A DNA stretch of 64,000 nucleotides from positions 124,001-188,000 of the forward strand of contig CP087974.1 in assembly GCA_024426085.1 (NCBI GenBank). The letters are read 5' to 3'. How positions within the stretch are numbered: position 1 is the stretch's first letter; the number at the start of each line of letters is the position of its first letter. The DNA is from Rhizobium sp. RCAM05350 (GTDB lineage: Bacteria > Pseudomonadota > Alphaproteobacteria > Rhizobiales > Rhizobiaceae). Under the pieces are notes generated by a model. The model searched no databases and was not told the DNA's origin. It saw only the letters and a program-made list of their open reading frames with translations. The position numbers and the translations under genes were made by a program. Positions 50,931 through 59,987 of the stretch are shown here, piece after piece.

Positions 50931-52724
50931 TCAGTTGAAGGAAGGCGGAGCGCTGAGGTCGTTGGCCGGCTTCTGCTGACCTGCGCCACCGTTCTGGTCG
51001 GCGGGTTTCTGGCTGCCATCAAGGGGATTGCCGCCCGGCAGTTGCAGTCCGTCCGGAAGGCCAAGCCCGCCGCCATTGTCCGGCAAGGTCAGACCGCCGC
51101 CACCGGCTCCAAAACCGGGGACTTCGATCTTGATGGTGTTGGGATCGACCACGGCCGCATCGCCCTTATAGTGCATGACCATCTGTGGGAACGCGATGGT
51201 CAGGCCGACCATGATGATCTGGATACCGACAAACGGAACAGCGCCCCAGTAAATCTGTCCCGTGGTGACGGGTTGCGTCACCTTACCCGTCACCCTGTCC
51301 AGATAGGGCACCTTGGCCGCGACCGAGCGCAGATAGAACAGCGCGAAGCCGAACGGCGGATGCATGAAACTCGTCTGCATGTTGATGCCGAGAAGCACGC
51401 CGAACCAGATGAGATCGATGCCCAGAGCATTGGCCGCCGGTGCGAGCAGAGGTACGATGATGAAGGCCAGTTCGAAGAAATCCAGGAAGAACGCCAGGAA
51501 GAAGACGAGCAGGTTGACGGTGATCAGGAATCCCGTTTCGCCGCCGGGCATCCCCACAAGCAGATGCTCGACCCAGATATGACCGTTGACGCCGTAGAAG
51601 GTCAGCGAGAATACCCGCGCGCCGATCAGGATGAACAGCACGAAGGCCGACAGCCGCGTCGTTGCAGCCAGCGCCGAGCGGATCACGTCCATGCTCAGCC
51701 GTCCCTTGGCTGCAGCCATGATCAGCGCTCCGACAGCCCCCATGGCGCCGCCTTCCGTCGGCGTGGCAATACCGAGGAAGATCGTGCCGAGCACGAGGAA
51801 GATCAGTGCCAGCGGCGGGATCAGCACGATGATGACCTGCTGGGCAAGCCTGGACATCGCATTGACCTTCAAGGTCTTGTCGAGCAGGGCGACGATATAG
51901 ATGAAGCCGACGCCGACGGTGGCACCGAGAATGTCGGCATTCTCGCCATGCGTCGCTGACAGGTAGACGTGGGCCGCATAGGCGATCCCGGCCGCCACCG
52001 CGAGCGCGATCAACAGCGAGGCAACGCCGGAGCCCAGCGTGCGGGCTTCAAGCGGCAGCGCCGGCATGGAATCGCGCCGGACGAAGGTCATGATCAGGAT
52101 GTAGAGCATGTAGAGCCCGGTCAGAACGAGACCCGGGATCAGGGCGCCGGCATACATGTCGCCAACGGAGCGGCCGAGCTGGTCGGCAAGAACGATCAGG
52201 ACGAGCGATGGCGGAATGATTTGCGCTAGGGTGCCGGACGCGGCAATGACGCCGGATGCGACACGGCGGTCATAGCCGTAGCGTAGCATGATCGGCAGCG
52301 AGATCAGGCCCATGGCGATGACCGAGGCGGCAACCACGCCGGTCGTCGCGGCAAGAAGAGCACCGACGAAAATGACCGCATAGGCAAGACCGCCGCGGAT
52401 CGGGCCGAACAGCTGGCCGATCGTGTCAAGCAGGTCTTCGGCCATGCCCGATCGTTCAAGCACGATCCCCATGAAGGTAAAGAAGGGAATGGCGAGCAGA
52501 GTGTCATTCGACATCACCCCCCAGAATCGATCAGGCAGCGCATTGAGCAGCGGCCAGGACAGATTGATGGAGCCACCAGACAAGGGCGCGAGTTCCACGC
52601 CGACGATGAAGAACAGCAGACCATTGGCGGCGAGCGAAAAGGCGACGGGGTAGCCCAGCAACAGGAAGACGATCAATGATACGAACATGATCGGCGCGAG
52701 ATTGACGGCGATGAATTCCATCAT
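50931..52724 (-). CDS. dctM: TRAP transporter large permease DctM with a long Gly/Pro-rich C-terminal tail
   Basis: Large membrane subunit (12 or more transmembrane segments) of the TRAP transporter. The frame is intact, 597 residues. Typical DctM blocks are IPFFTFMGIVLERSGMAEDL, AATTGVVAASVIAMGLISLP, IIPPSLVLIVLADQLGRSVG and GIATPTEGGAMGAVGALI. It is longer than the usual 430-residue DctM because of an extra middle region (residues 215-290) and a hydrophilic C-terminal tail of about 75 residues rich in Gly, Pro, Asn and Gln (GLTLPDNGGGLGLPDGLQLP). The start ATG 52724 overlaps the stop of the 28-codon ORF before it. Confidence 0.93.
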   Translation of the reverse strand: MMEFIAVNLAPIMFVSLIVFLLLGYPVAFSLAANGLLFFIVGVELAPLSGGSINLSWPLLNALPDRFWGVMSNDTLLAIPFFTFMGIVLERSGMAEDLLDTIGQLFGPIRGGLAYAVIFVGALLAATTGVVAASVIAMGLISLPIMLRYGYDRRVASGVIAASGTLAQIIPPSLVLIVLADQLGRSVGDMYAGALIPGLVLTGLYMLYILIMTFVRRDSMPALPLEARTLGSGVASLLIALAVAAGIAYAAHVYLSATHGENADILGATVGVGFIYIVALLDKTLKVNAMSRLAQQVIIVLIPPLALIFLVLGTIFLGIATPTEGGAMGAVGALIMAAAKGRLSMDVIRSALAATTRLSAFVLFILIGARVFSLTFYGVNGHIWVEHLLVGMPGGETGFLITVNLLVFFLAFFLDFFELAFIIVPLLAPAANALGIDLIWFGVLLGINMQTSFMHPPFGFALFYLRSVAAKVPYLDRVTGKVTQPVTTGQIYWGAVPFVGIQIIMVGLTIAFPQMVMHYKGDAAVVDPNTIKIEVPGFGAGGGGLTLPDNGGGLGLPDGLQLPGGNPLDGSQKPADQNGGAGQQKPANDLSAPPSFN

Positions 52725-52807
52725 GGGCGTGCCTCCGGCGTGGCGACGTCGTCAAGCGGCGCGTGGGTGGGTACGTATGGGGTTGGATCGTCCATATGTC
52801 CGTTCAT
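52721..52807 (-). CDS. 28-codon ORF linking dctQ and dctM
   Basis: The ATG at 52807-52805 overlaps the dctQ stop (ATGA). The TGA at 52723-52721 overlaps the dctM ATG in the same way. Its 28 residues (MNGHMDDPTPYVPTHAPLDD...) are hydrophilic and rich in Pro, Asp and His, unlike a membrane segment. The exact double overlap means ribosomes can pass from dctQ to dctM through this ORF. It may serve only as a translational bridge, or may make a small accessory peptide of the transporter. I recognise no family. Confidence 0.55.
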   Translation of the reverse strand: MNGHMDDPTPYVPTHAPLDDVATPEARP

Positions 52808-53295
52808 GATGGCGACCTTTTGATGATCTCGGAGACGCCCTGCAGCGCCAGCAAGACGAAGCCGAACAGCAGAACCGCCTTGGCAGGCCAGACGATCAGG
52901 CCGCCGGCACTGGAAGAGCCTTCCTGCGAGCGAACCGACATCAGCACATAGGGGATAAGATAATAGGTCATCAAAAGGACGAACGGCATCAGGAAGAAGA
53001 CGTGACCGAACAGATCGATCCAGTGCTGCGTCCGGCGCGAAAACTTGCCGTAGACCACGTCGATGCGGATATGTTCGTTCTGGCTCAGCGTATAGGCCGC
53101 CGCCAGCATGAAGGCGGCACCAAACAGGTACCACTGCGCCTCAAGCCAGGCGTTCGACGACATGTTGAAGATTTTTCGGATAATGGCATTGCCGGCGCTG
53201 ACCAGAACGGCCACCAGGATCAGCCACGAGACTGATTTTCCGATGATTTCCGTAGTGCGGTCGATGAGCCTGCTGATACCGAGCAGTGCGGTCAT
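52804..53295 (-). CDS. dctQ: TRAP transporter small permease DctQ
   Basis: Small four-helix membrane subunit of the TRAP transporter. The start ATG 53295 gives MTALLGISRLIDRTTEIIGK; a run of eight G with AATACAT precedes it as ribosome-binding region. Helices are VSWLILVAVLVSAGNAIIRK, WYLFGAAFMLAAAYTLSQNE, FGHVFFLMPFVLLMTYYLIP and AVLLFGFVLLALQGVSEIIK. The conserved NAWLEAQWYLF and HIRIDVVYGKFS motifs of DctQ are present. It has 163 residues and is intact. Its stop is coupled to the 28-codon ORF. Confidence 0.93.
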   Translation of the reverse strand: MTALLGISRLIDRTTEIIGKSVSWLILVAVLVSAGNAIIRKIFNMSSNAWLEAQWYLFGAAFMLAAAYTLSQNEHIRIDVVYGKFSRRTQHWIDLFGHVFFLMPFVLLMTYYLIPYVLMSVRSQEGSSSAGGLIVWPAKAVLLFGFVLLALQGVSEIIKRSPS

Positions 53296-53643
53296 ATGTA
53301 TTCCCCCCCCGCTAAGCTGATTGTCAATTTTTTTGCCAAGCACAGCCACAGTGCCGATTTCAAGCCCTGTTTCAAGTCCGCTCCCCGATTTTCCGGTATA
53401 GTCCGGCACCGTCATACCAAAGTCGCATATGGACGGATCTGCTTTGCCTAAAGCTTAGGCAGGACCTGTGGGAAACCTCCGGTATGGGGCGATGGCTTGG
53501 AGGCCGGATTCCGCCCATACGGACGCAAAAAGCGAGTCGGTTGGAATGTGAGGAATGCCGCCCTCAACGGCGCGATTGGGACTTGAAACCTGGCCGCATT
53601 TCAGGCCGTATGGCGTTCCGAGAATCCGTGAGGTACGTTCGTC
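53296..53643. other. Divergent intergenic region between dctQ and the xylosidase gene; no gene seen
   Basis: About 350 bases upstream of both dctQ and the GH43 gene. No frame with family features. Promoters for both directions are expected here; none is clear by eye. Confidence 0.4.
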
Positions 53644-55264
53644 ATGACCGCGATGATCCGCAATCCCATCTTGCCGGGCTTTAATCCGGACCCGTCGATC
53701 TGCCGCGTCGGCGACGACTATTACATCGCCACCTCGACCTTCGAATGGTATCCGGGCGTGCAGATCCATCATTCGCGCGATCTGGTGAACTGGACGCTGG
53801 TGCGCCGGCCGTTGGAGCGGGCAAGCCAGCTCGACATGCGTGGCAATCCCGACAGCTGCGGTGTCTGGGCGCCCTGCCTGTCCTATGCCGACGGCCTGTT
53901 CTTTCTGGTCTACACCGATGTGAAGCGCTTCGACGGCAACTTCAAGGACGCCCACAACTACATCGTCACATCACCGACGATCGAGGGCGAATGGTCGGAG
54001 CCGACCTACGTCAACTCCTCGGGTTTCCGATCCGTCGCTGTTTCATGACGATGATGGCAGCAAATGGTTCCTCAACATGCAGTGGAACCATCGCACCGAG
54101 AGTTTTTTGGCGGCGCCCAAATCGCCGGCCTTCGACGGTATTCTGATGCAGGAATGGAACCCGGTGACGAAGTCGCTCACTGGCCCGATCCGCAATATCT
54201 TCGCCGGTAGTACGCAAGGGCTGGTGGAAGGCCCGCACCTCTTCAAGCGCAACGGCTGGTACTATCTGACGACCGCCGAGGGCGGCACGGGCTATGATCA
54301 CGTGGTGACGATGGCGCGTTCCCGGACGATCGAAGGCCCCTACGAGATGCATCCACAGACGTATCTGATGACGTCCAAGGATCATCCCGATGCCGTGCTG
54401 CAACGGGCAGGGCACGGCCAGTATGTCGAGACGCCAGATGGCCAAGCCTATCACACCCACCTGACCGGCCGGCCTTTGGCACCGCAACGGCGCTGCACGC
54501 TCGGTCGCGAGACGGCGCTGCAGAAATGTGTCTGGGGCGACGACGGCTGGCTCTATCTCGCACAAGGCGGTGTCGTGCCTGCTGTCGATGTGCCTGCACC
54601 GGGAGACGCCGCCGTTATCGAGAAACCGGCGCGTGTCGAAACCGAGTTCGACGGTCCGCAGCTGCCGATGGATTTCCAGTGGCTCGCACGCCGGTGCCTG
54701 AGCGGATTTTTTCGCTGACGGAGACGCCGGGACATCTGCGGCTGTTCGGCCGTGAAAGCATTGGCAGCTGGTTCGAGCAGGCGCTGGTGGCAAGGCGCCA
54801 GGAGCATCATTCTTTCCGGGTGGAAACGGTTGTCGAGTTCGAGCCGGATACCTATCAGCAGGCGGCGGGACTGACGCATTACTACAATCGCCACAAATTT
54901 CATTCGCTCGCGGTGACGCTGCACGAACAACTCGGCCGGGTGGTGACGATCTTTTCCTGCGATGGCGATTTTCCGCATAGCCGCATGACATTTCCCGCCG
55001 AAAGCGGCGCTGCGGTACCGTTCGGCCGGGTGCATCTGGCCATGGAAATCCCGCGGCAACGATCTGCAGTTCTTCTGGCATCCGGACGGGTATCGTACCT
55101 GGCGAAAGATCGGACCGTTGCTCGACGCCGGCGTTGTGTCCGACGAGGGCGGGCGAGGCGAGCATGGCTCGTTCACCGGCGCGTTCGCCGGCGTCTTCGC
55201 GTTCGACACCTCGGGTCGGGCGCAGGTTGCCGATTTCGACCGTTTCAGCTACGAGGCGCTGTAA
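53644..55264 (+). CDS. GH43 beta-xylosidase (three frameshifts)
   Basis: Glycoside hydrolase family 43, xylan 1,4-beta-xylosidase type, probably cytoplasmic (no signal peptide). The five-bladed propeller begins [20 protein letters not shown] with the catalytic-base Asp in NPDPS. The pKa-modulating Asp is in [12 protein letters not shown] and the acid Glu in [13 protein letters not shown]. The C-terminal beta-sandwich domain of XynB-type enzymes follows ([20 protein letters not shown]). Breaks are near 54026 (TTTCCGATCC for TTTCGATCC), near 54685 (one C missing, restoring [12 protein letters not shown]) and near 55050 (extra C, restoring [16 protein letters not shown]). The restored length of about 540 residues is normal. 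No transporter or other xylan gene is adjacent. Confidence 0.9.
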
Positions 55265-55320
55265 TCGACGGTTGTATGTTTGGGCAATGTGTCAGTTAAT
55301 GCTGATAATTAGCTGATATC

Positions 55321-55336
55321 ATTACAATTTTGTAAT
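55321..55336. promoter_or_regulatory. Perfect palindrome ATTACAA-TT-TTGTAAT upstream of the RcnB-like gene
   Basis: A 16-bp near-symmetric AT-rich element with 7-base perfect arms, 69 bases before the start codon of the RcnB-like gene. Position and form suit an operator for a metal-responsive regulator. It differs from the Zur boxes at 57067 and 58158. Confidence 0.4.
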
Positions 55337-55405
55337 TTTCAGTTTCAGTTTCCATTCATCTTTGCGGCCGTAGTTTCGGGGTGTCAAAAACGAAAGGACA
55401 CCCCG

Positions 55406-55759
55406 ATGAAACGTCTGTTGATTGCGCTGGTCGCAAGCTCCTTCCTCACGGCACCGATGGCTTTCGCCCAGCCGGCCCGGCCGTCTGAAGTCGCTCAGGT
55501 GAAGGAGCGTCATGTCGAGAAACGTGTTTACAGGCATGGTAATACCAAGGTCGTCGAGAAGAATGTGGTCGTTAAGAAGCGCTGGGCGCGCGGTCACCGC
55601 CTGTCGCCAGCCGAACGCCGCCGCATCGCCGCCGTGAACGACTACCGCCGCTACAAGCTGCGAGCGCCGCCGCGTGGCCAGCAATGGGTTCGTGTCGACA
55701 ACGACTTCCTGTTGATCAGCGTCGCGACCGGCGTCATCGTCAGTATGGCGACGCGCTGA
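55406..55759 (+). CDS. RcnB-family periplasmic protein
   Basis: Small exported protein of the RcnB family (named after the E. coli nickel/cobalt homeostasis protein). The start ATG 55406 follows AAAGGA. A signal peptide covers residues 1-21 (ending AFA). The middle is strongly basic and Val/Lys-rich (KVVEKNVVVKKRWARGHRLS). The C-terminal family signature is DYRRYKLRAPPRGQQWVRVD followed by NDFLLISVATGVIVSMA. The 117-residue frame is intact. It stands alone between a xylosidase and the zinc regulon. A role in metal homeostasis is a family-based guess. Confidence 0.8.
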   Translation: MKRLLIALVASSFLTAPMAFAQPARPSEVAQVKERHVEKRVYRHGNTKVVEKNVVVKKRWARGHRLSPAERRRIAAVNDYRRYKLRAPPRGQQWVRVDNDFLLISVATGVIVSMATR

Positions 55760-55781
55760 TCAGGCCAAAGGCAGGACTGCC

Positions 55782-55810
55782 AAAAAGGGCGGCGCTGAGC
55801 CGCCCTTTTT
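55782..55810. terminator. Bidirectional terminator after the RcnB-like gene
   Basis: A perfect 12-bp inverted repeat AAAAAGGGCGGC / GCCGCCCTTTTT with a 5-base loop. It has T-runs on both strands and lies between the convergent RcnB-like and zinc-GTPase genes. Confidence 0.88.
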
Positions 55811-55847
55811 CTGGATGATGCTGCCGAGAAGCCGCCAGTTCGACGGT

Positions 55848-57053
55848 CTAGCTTGCCCGTGCGGACCATTCGGTAAACGGGTCCGGCAAGGCCTTCCAGC
55901 GGTCCGGGGTGAAGGTCTTGGCATCAACGAGACACTCGTCGAGTTCCGCCTCCAACGCCGCTTGATCCATCGGATCGGCACCGATGAAGACGATCTCCTG
56001 GCGCCGGTCGCCCCAGACGGGATCGAGATAGGGCTTCATCATCGCGAGAAAACCCGGATCCTCCGGCCACTGGGTTTTCGGAACCGCCGACCACCACAGC
56101 CCCATTTTCGAAGTGCGCACCATCGGTCCGGCCTGGCTGAGTTCGCCGGCGTGGTGCGGACGCGTCGCCAGCCAGAAGAAGCCCTTGGCGCGCACGACGC
56201 CCGGCCATGGCCGGTGGACGAAATCGTGAAACCGCGGGATCGAATGGCCTTTTGGCCCGGTAGACAAAGGAACGGATGCCGTATTCCTCGGTTTCCGGCA
56301 CATGGTCCTTGAAACCGTGCAGCTCCTTGTACCAGAGCGGATGCTGCTCGGCCTTGAGCATGTCGAACAGGCCGGTGCCGAGAACGTCGCGCAAAGCGAC
56401 TTTGCCGAAATCCGTCTCGATCAGCCGCGCATCGGCATTCAGCCCGGCGATGATTTTTCGCGCGGCATCCCGCTGCTCAGGCGTCGCACTTCCCGCCTTG
56501 TTAAGAATGACGACATCGGCAAATTCTGATCTGTTCGACCAGGAGATCGACCAGCGTGCGGGTGTCATTTTCTCCGGCTGTGTCGCCGCGGTCGGCCAGG
56601 AAGTCGGCGGAGGAATAATCGCCCAGCAGGCTGACGGCATCGACCACGGTGACCATGGTGTCGAGCCGCGCGACATCGGCAAGGCTGTTGCCGGCCTCGT
56701 CGTGGAATTCGAAGGTGGTGGCAACGGGCAGGGGCTCGGCGATCCCGGTCGATCTGATTAGCAGGTAGTCGAACCGGTCCTGTTCCACGAGCTTGCGGAC
56801 TTCGTTGAGGAGATCATCGCGCAGCGTGCAGCAGATGCAGCCATTGGTCATCTCGACCAACTGCTCTTCCGTCCGCGACAGGTTAGCGCCGCCCTCGCGC
56901 ACCAAAGCCGCGTCGATGTTGACCTCGCTCATGTCATTGACGATGACGGCAACCCTGCAATCCGTCGCGATTGTTGAGGATGTGATTGAGCACCGTGGTC
57001 TTTCCGGCCCCCAGGAAGCCGGACAACACAGTGACCGGAAGTTTGTCGGACAT
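55848..57053 (-). CDS. Zinc-regulon CobW-family GTPase, ZigA/YciC type (three frameshifts)
   Basis: G3E P-loop GTPase, likely a zinc metallochaperone made under zinc shortage. The start ATG 57053 gives [20 protein letters not shown] (P-loop GFLGAGKTT). The metal motif is [16 protein letters not shown], and [10 protein letters not shown] stands at the guanine motif. The long C-terminal CobW_C domain ends TEWSARAS. Breaks are near 56953 (extra G on the coding strand, restoring [18 protein letters not shown]), near 56527 (plus TTCTGAT for TTCGAT, restoring [14 protein letters not shown]) and near 56233 (GCGC shortened, restoring [16 protein letters not shown]). The restored length is about 401 residues. 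A Zur-like box lies 14 bases upstream, and znuA follows upstream on the same strand. Confidence 0.9.
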
Positions 57054-57066
57054 GTCTTTTATCCTT

Positions 57067-57085
57067 AATGTTATACTATTACATT
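57067..57085. promoter_or_regulatory. Zur box upstream of the zinc GTPase gene
   Basis: The imperfect palindrome AATGTTATACTATTACATT lies 14 bases before the start codon. It shares the GTTATA/TATTAC half-sites with the boxes upstream of znuA/znuC and with known alphaproteobacterial Zur operators. Zur with zinc bound would repress here. Confidence 0.75.
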
Positions 57086-57095
57086 TAGCGACCTG

Positions 57096-57120
57096 AAAAA
57101 GGCGGACCATTGGCCCGCCT
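57096..57120 (-). terminator. Intrinsic terminator after znuA
   Basis: A short stem AGGCGG / CCGCCT is followed on the minus strand by TTTTT (A-run 57096-57100). It lies 26 bases after the znuA stop. It separates znuA from the zinc GTPase gene, which has its own Zur box. Confidence 0.65.
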
Positions 57121-57145
57121 CGTTCAGTCGCTCGGGAGGAACGCG

Positions 57146-58132
57146 TTAGCTGCCGGAAGACAGGCAGGTCTTCAGCGATTTGCCGATACCGTCCATCAGC
57201 TGGAAATAGAGATCGGGACCGGCTTCAAGCGTGGCCGCTTCCGGATCCAGCGTGCCGGATTTGGCCGGCGTGCCTTCGAGCACGACATTGACCAGCTTCG
57301 GTTCGAACTGCGGTTCGGCAAAGACGCAGGTTGCGCCGAGCTCGACGATCTTTTCATGGATCTGCTTCAGCCGTGCAGCGCCGGGCAGGGTTTCCGGGCT
57401 GACGGTGATCGATCCCGCCACTTTCACATGGTAGCGATGCTCGAAATACTGGTAGGCATCGTGAAAGACGATAAACGGCTTGTCCTTGATCGGCGCGACG
57501 GTCTCGGCAAGCGACTTGTCGAGAGTCTCGAGCCGGGTGTTCAGCGCATCGAGATTGGCCTTGTAGGCTGCGGTATTGTCCGGATCGGCAGCGGCCAATG
57601 TCTTTTCGATCTCGGCCGCCATTGCCTTGGCATTGGCCGGGTCGAGCCAGAGATGCATGTCGAATTCACCTTCGTCATGGTGATGACCGGCTTCTTCATG
57701 GGCATGACCTTCAGCGCCTGCCTCATGCTCGTCGCCATCATCATGGGCCTCAAAGGCGCCGCCTTCGCGGAATTTCAGCTTTTCAAGACCGGGCGCATCG
57801 TCGAGTTCTACGATCTTTGCGCCACCGCCCAGCGATTCCAGCGGCTTTTCGAGAAAGGCTTCCAGCCCGTGGCCGACCCAGAAGACGATACTGGCGTTTT
57901 GCAGAGCCGAAGCGTTGGAGGGCTTCATGCTGTAAGTATGGGGAGAGGCTGCCCCCTCCACGATCAGTGCCGGCTCACCGATGCCCTGCATGATCGAGGC
58001 GACCAGGGAGTGGATCGGCTTGATCGAGACAACGACATTGGGAACCTCGGCATGGGCGGTGCCCGCGGCCAGAAGCATGGTGGGGGCGAAAAGCAGGGAG
58101 GATGTCAAAAGGAGGGAATTTTTCAGGCTCAT
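57146..58132 (-). CDS. znuA: Zinc ABC transporter substrate-binding protein ZnuA
   Basis: Periplasmic high-affinity zinc-binding protein. The frame is intact, 328 residues, ATG 58132. A signal peptide spans residues 1-28 (ending TAHA). The zinc ligands are in the expected places: His in [13 protein letters not shown], His in PHTYSMKPS, His in [16 protein letters not shown]. The charged His-rich loop ([20 protein letters not shown] and a following [13 protein letters not shown]) is typical of ZnuA. It is divergent from znuC; two Zur-like palindromes lie between them. Confidence 0.96.
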   Translation of the reverse strand: MSLKNSLLLTSSLLFAPTMLLAAGTAHAEVPNVVVSIKPIHSLVASIMQGIGEPALIVEGAASPHTYSMKPSNASALQNASIVFWVGHGLEAFLEKPLESLGGGAKIVELDDAPGLEKLKFREGGAFEAHDDGDEHEAGAEGHAHEEAGHHHDEGEFDMHLWLDPANAKAMAAEIEKTLAAADPDNTAAYKANLDALNTRLETLDKSLAETVAPIKDKPFIVFHDAYQYFEHRYHVKVAGSITVSPETLPGAARLKQIHEKIVELGATCVFAEPQFEPKLVNVVLEGTPAKSGTLDPEAATLEAGPDLYFQLMDGIGKSLKTCLSSGS

Positions 58133-58157
58133 GCGGGAACTCCTGTCTTGTAAATCA

Positions 58158-58174
58158 ATGTAATGTTATTACAT
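58158..58174. promoter_or_regulatory. Zur box 1 in the znuA-znuC divergent region
   Basis: The perfect palindrome ATGTAAT-GTT-ATTACAT lies 26 bases upstream of the znuA start and 63 bases upstream of znuC. It is likely the main Zur operator for znuA. Confidence 0.8.
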
Positions 58175-58180
58175 CAATTG

Positions 58181-58195
58181 CGTTATGCTATAACG
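58181..58195. promoter_or_regulatory. Zur box 2 in the znuA-znuC divergent region
   Basis: The palindrome CGTTAT-GCT-ATAACG lies 7 bases from box 1, towards znuC. Two adjacent sites allow repression of both divergent promoters. Confidence 0.7.
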
Positions 58196-58236
58196 TGTGG
58201 CATAGCGGCTGGCAACACCCCATCCGGATTTTTTTG

Positions 58237-59161
58237 ATGCTGAATTTCCATAAGTCCGATCAGGCACCGCTCGTCTCGCTCAACAATGCCGGCATCCGCC
58301 GCAATGACCGTTGGCTGGTGCGCGGCGTCGAGTTCTCGATCAGCCGAGGCGAGATTGTCACGCTGATCGGTCCGAATGGCTCCGGAAAGTCGACGACGGC
58401 AAAGGCCGCGATCGGCGTTTTGAAGCCGGACGAGGGGTGGGTCGAGAAGCTGCCGGGCCTGAAGGTTGGCTATGTGCCACAGAAGCTGGCGATCGATTGG
58501 ACGCTGCCATTGACCGTCGAACGGCTGATGACGCTGACGGGGCCACTGAAGGGACGTGAGGTCGAGGAAGCGCTGCATTCGACCGGCATCGCCCATCTTG
58601 CCCGCGCCGAGGTGCAGCACCTGTCGGGCGGCGAGTTCCAGCGCGCCCTGCTTGCCCGCGCCATTGCCCGCAAGCCGGATCTGCTGGTGCTCGACGAACC
58701 GGTACAGGGTGTCGATTTCTCCGGCGAGATCGCGCTTTACGACCTGATCAAAACCATCCGCAACAGGACCGGCTGCGGCATCCTGTTGATCTCCCACGAT
58801 CTGCATGTGGTGATGGCCGAGACCGATACGGTGATCTGCCTCAACGGTCATGTCTGCTGCCGCGGCACGCCGCAAATGGTCAGCCAAAGCCCGGAATATC
58901 TCAAACTGTTCGGCAGCCGCGCTGCAAAATCGCTCGCCGTCTACAGCCACGATCACGATCATACCCATCTGCCGGATGGCCGCGTGCTGCATACGGATGG
59001 CAGCATCACCTGAACATTGCCATCCCGACGACGGCCACCATCATGGCGACCATGCGCATGAGGATCGCACCGCGCATGATCACGTGCATGGGCCGGATTG
59101 CGGCTGTGGCTACAAGAGCCGCCTGCAAGGCTATGACGATAAGGAGACGCGCCGTGTTTGA
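58237..59161 (+). CDS. znuC: Zinc ABC transporter ATP-binding protein ZnuC with His-rich C-terminus (one frameshift)
   Basis: Cytoplasmic ATPase of the zinc importer. The start is ATG 58237 (MLNFHKSDQAPLVSL). Walker A is GPNGSGKSTT, the signature is LSGGEFQRALLARAIA and Walker B is LLVLDEPVQGVD. The first frame ends at TGA 59011-59013 (ATC ACC TGA ACA). Removing one T lets the frame continue as TEHCHPDDGHHHGDHAHEDR and on through VHGPDCGCGYKSRLQGYDDK to TGA 59159-59161. The restored 308-residue protein thus has a His/Cys-rich tail of about 50 residues, probably a zinc-binding extension, as seen in rhizobial ZnuC. Its end overlaps znuB by 8 bases. Confidence 0.92.
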
Positions 59162-59987
59162 CGATTTCTTCACCCGCGCGCTCATTGCCGGTATCGGCCT
59201 TGCCATCACGGTCGGCCCGCTCGGTTGTTTCGTCATCTGGCGGCGCATGGCCTATTTCGGCGATACGATGGCGCATTCGGCGCTCCTCGGCGTGGCGCTG
59301 TCGCTGCTGTTCGATCTCAACCTGATGCTCAGCGTCTTCATCGTTGCGGCTGCCGTGTCGCTTCTTCTCTTGCTGCTGCAGAAGCGTGGTGCATTGTCGA
59401 CCGATGCGCTGCTCGGCATCCTCTCGCATTCGGCGCTGTCGATCGGCCTCGTCATGGTCGCGTTCATGACCTGGGTGCGGATCGATCTCGTCGGCTTTCT
59501 GTTCGGCGATATCCTCGCCGTCTCCGAGGCCGATATCGATCTGGTCTGGGGCGGCGGCATCCTGGTCCTGGCGGCGATCGTCTATCTCTGGCGGCCGTTG
59601 CTTGCCTCCACCGTCAATCCCGAGCTGGCCGAGGCCGAAGGCTTGCAGCCTGAGCGGGCACGGCTCTATTTCATGCTGCTAATGGCGCTGGTGATCGCCA
59701 TCGCTATGAAGATCGTCGGCATCCTGTTGATCACCTCGCTGTTGATCATTCCGGCAGCCACGGCCCGGCGCTTTGCCACCTCGCCGGAGATCATGGCGGT
59801 CCTTGCTTCGGCCATCGGCGCTTTGGCTGTCACCGGCGGTCTGTTCGGTTCTCTGCATTTCGATACGCCGTCCGGGCCGTCAATCGTGGTTGCGGCGATG
59901 GGGCTTTTCGTGCTCAGTCTGCTGCCGTTCGGTCGCAACAGGCAGGTCGAGACGGCGATACATTCGACGCATGGAGGACATCACTGA
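59154..59987 (+). CDS. znuB: Zinc ABC transporter permease ZnuB
   Basis: Inner-membrane permease of the zinc importer (ABC-3 family). The start GTG 59154 follows AAGGAG by 7 bases and lies inside the end of znuC, so the two are coupled. The protein has 277 residues and 8-9 membrane helices. Family blocks are GPLGCFVIWRRMAYFGDTMA, HSALLGVALSLLFDLN and LLITSLLIIPAATARRFATS. The C-terminus ends IHSTHGGHH with extra His. The frame is intact. Its stop overlaps the zur start (TGATG). Confidence 0.95.
   Translation: MFDDFFTRALIAGIGLAITVGPLGCFVIWRRMAYFGDTMAHSALLGVALSLLFDLNLMLSVFIVAAAVSLLLLLLQKRGALSTDALLGILSHSALSIGLVMVAFMTWVRIDLVGFLFGDILAVSEADIDLVWGGGILVLAAIVYLWRPLLASTVNPELAEAEGLQPERARLYFMLLMALVIAIAMKIVGILLITSLLIIPAATARRFATSPEIMAVLASAIGALAVTGGLFGSLHFDTPSGPSIVVAAMGLFVLSLLPFGRNRQVETAIHSTHGGHH

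Noticed and set aside
53286..53330. The run of eight G/C before dctQ as a phase-variation tract.
   Set aside because: The tract lies in the 5' untranslated region next to the ribosome-binding site, not in a coding frame. Homopolymer lengths are unreliable in this sequence.
53644..55264. The xylosidase as part of the dctPQM or zinc loci.
   Set aside because: It has the opposite orientation to dctQ with a separate promoter region and a terminated gene after it. No xylose transporter or other xylan enzyme is next to it, so it appears to be an isolated gene.
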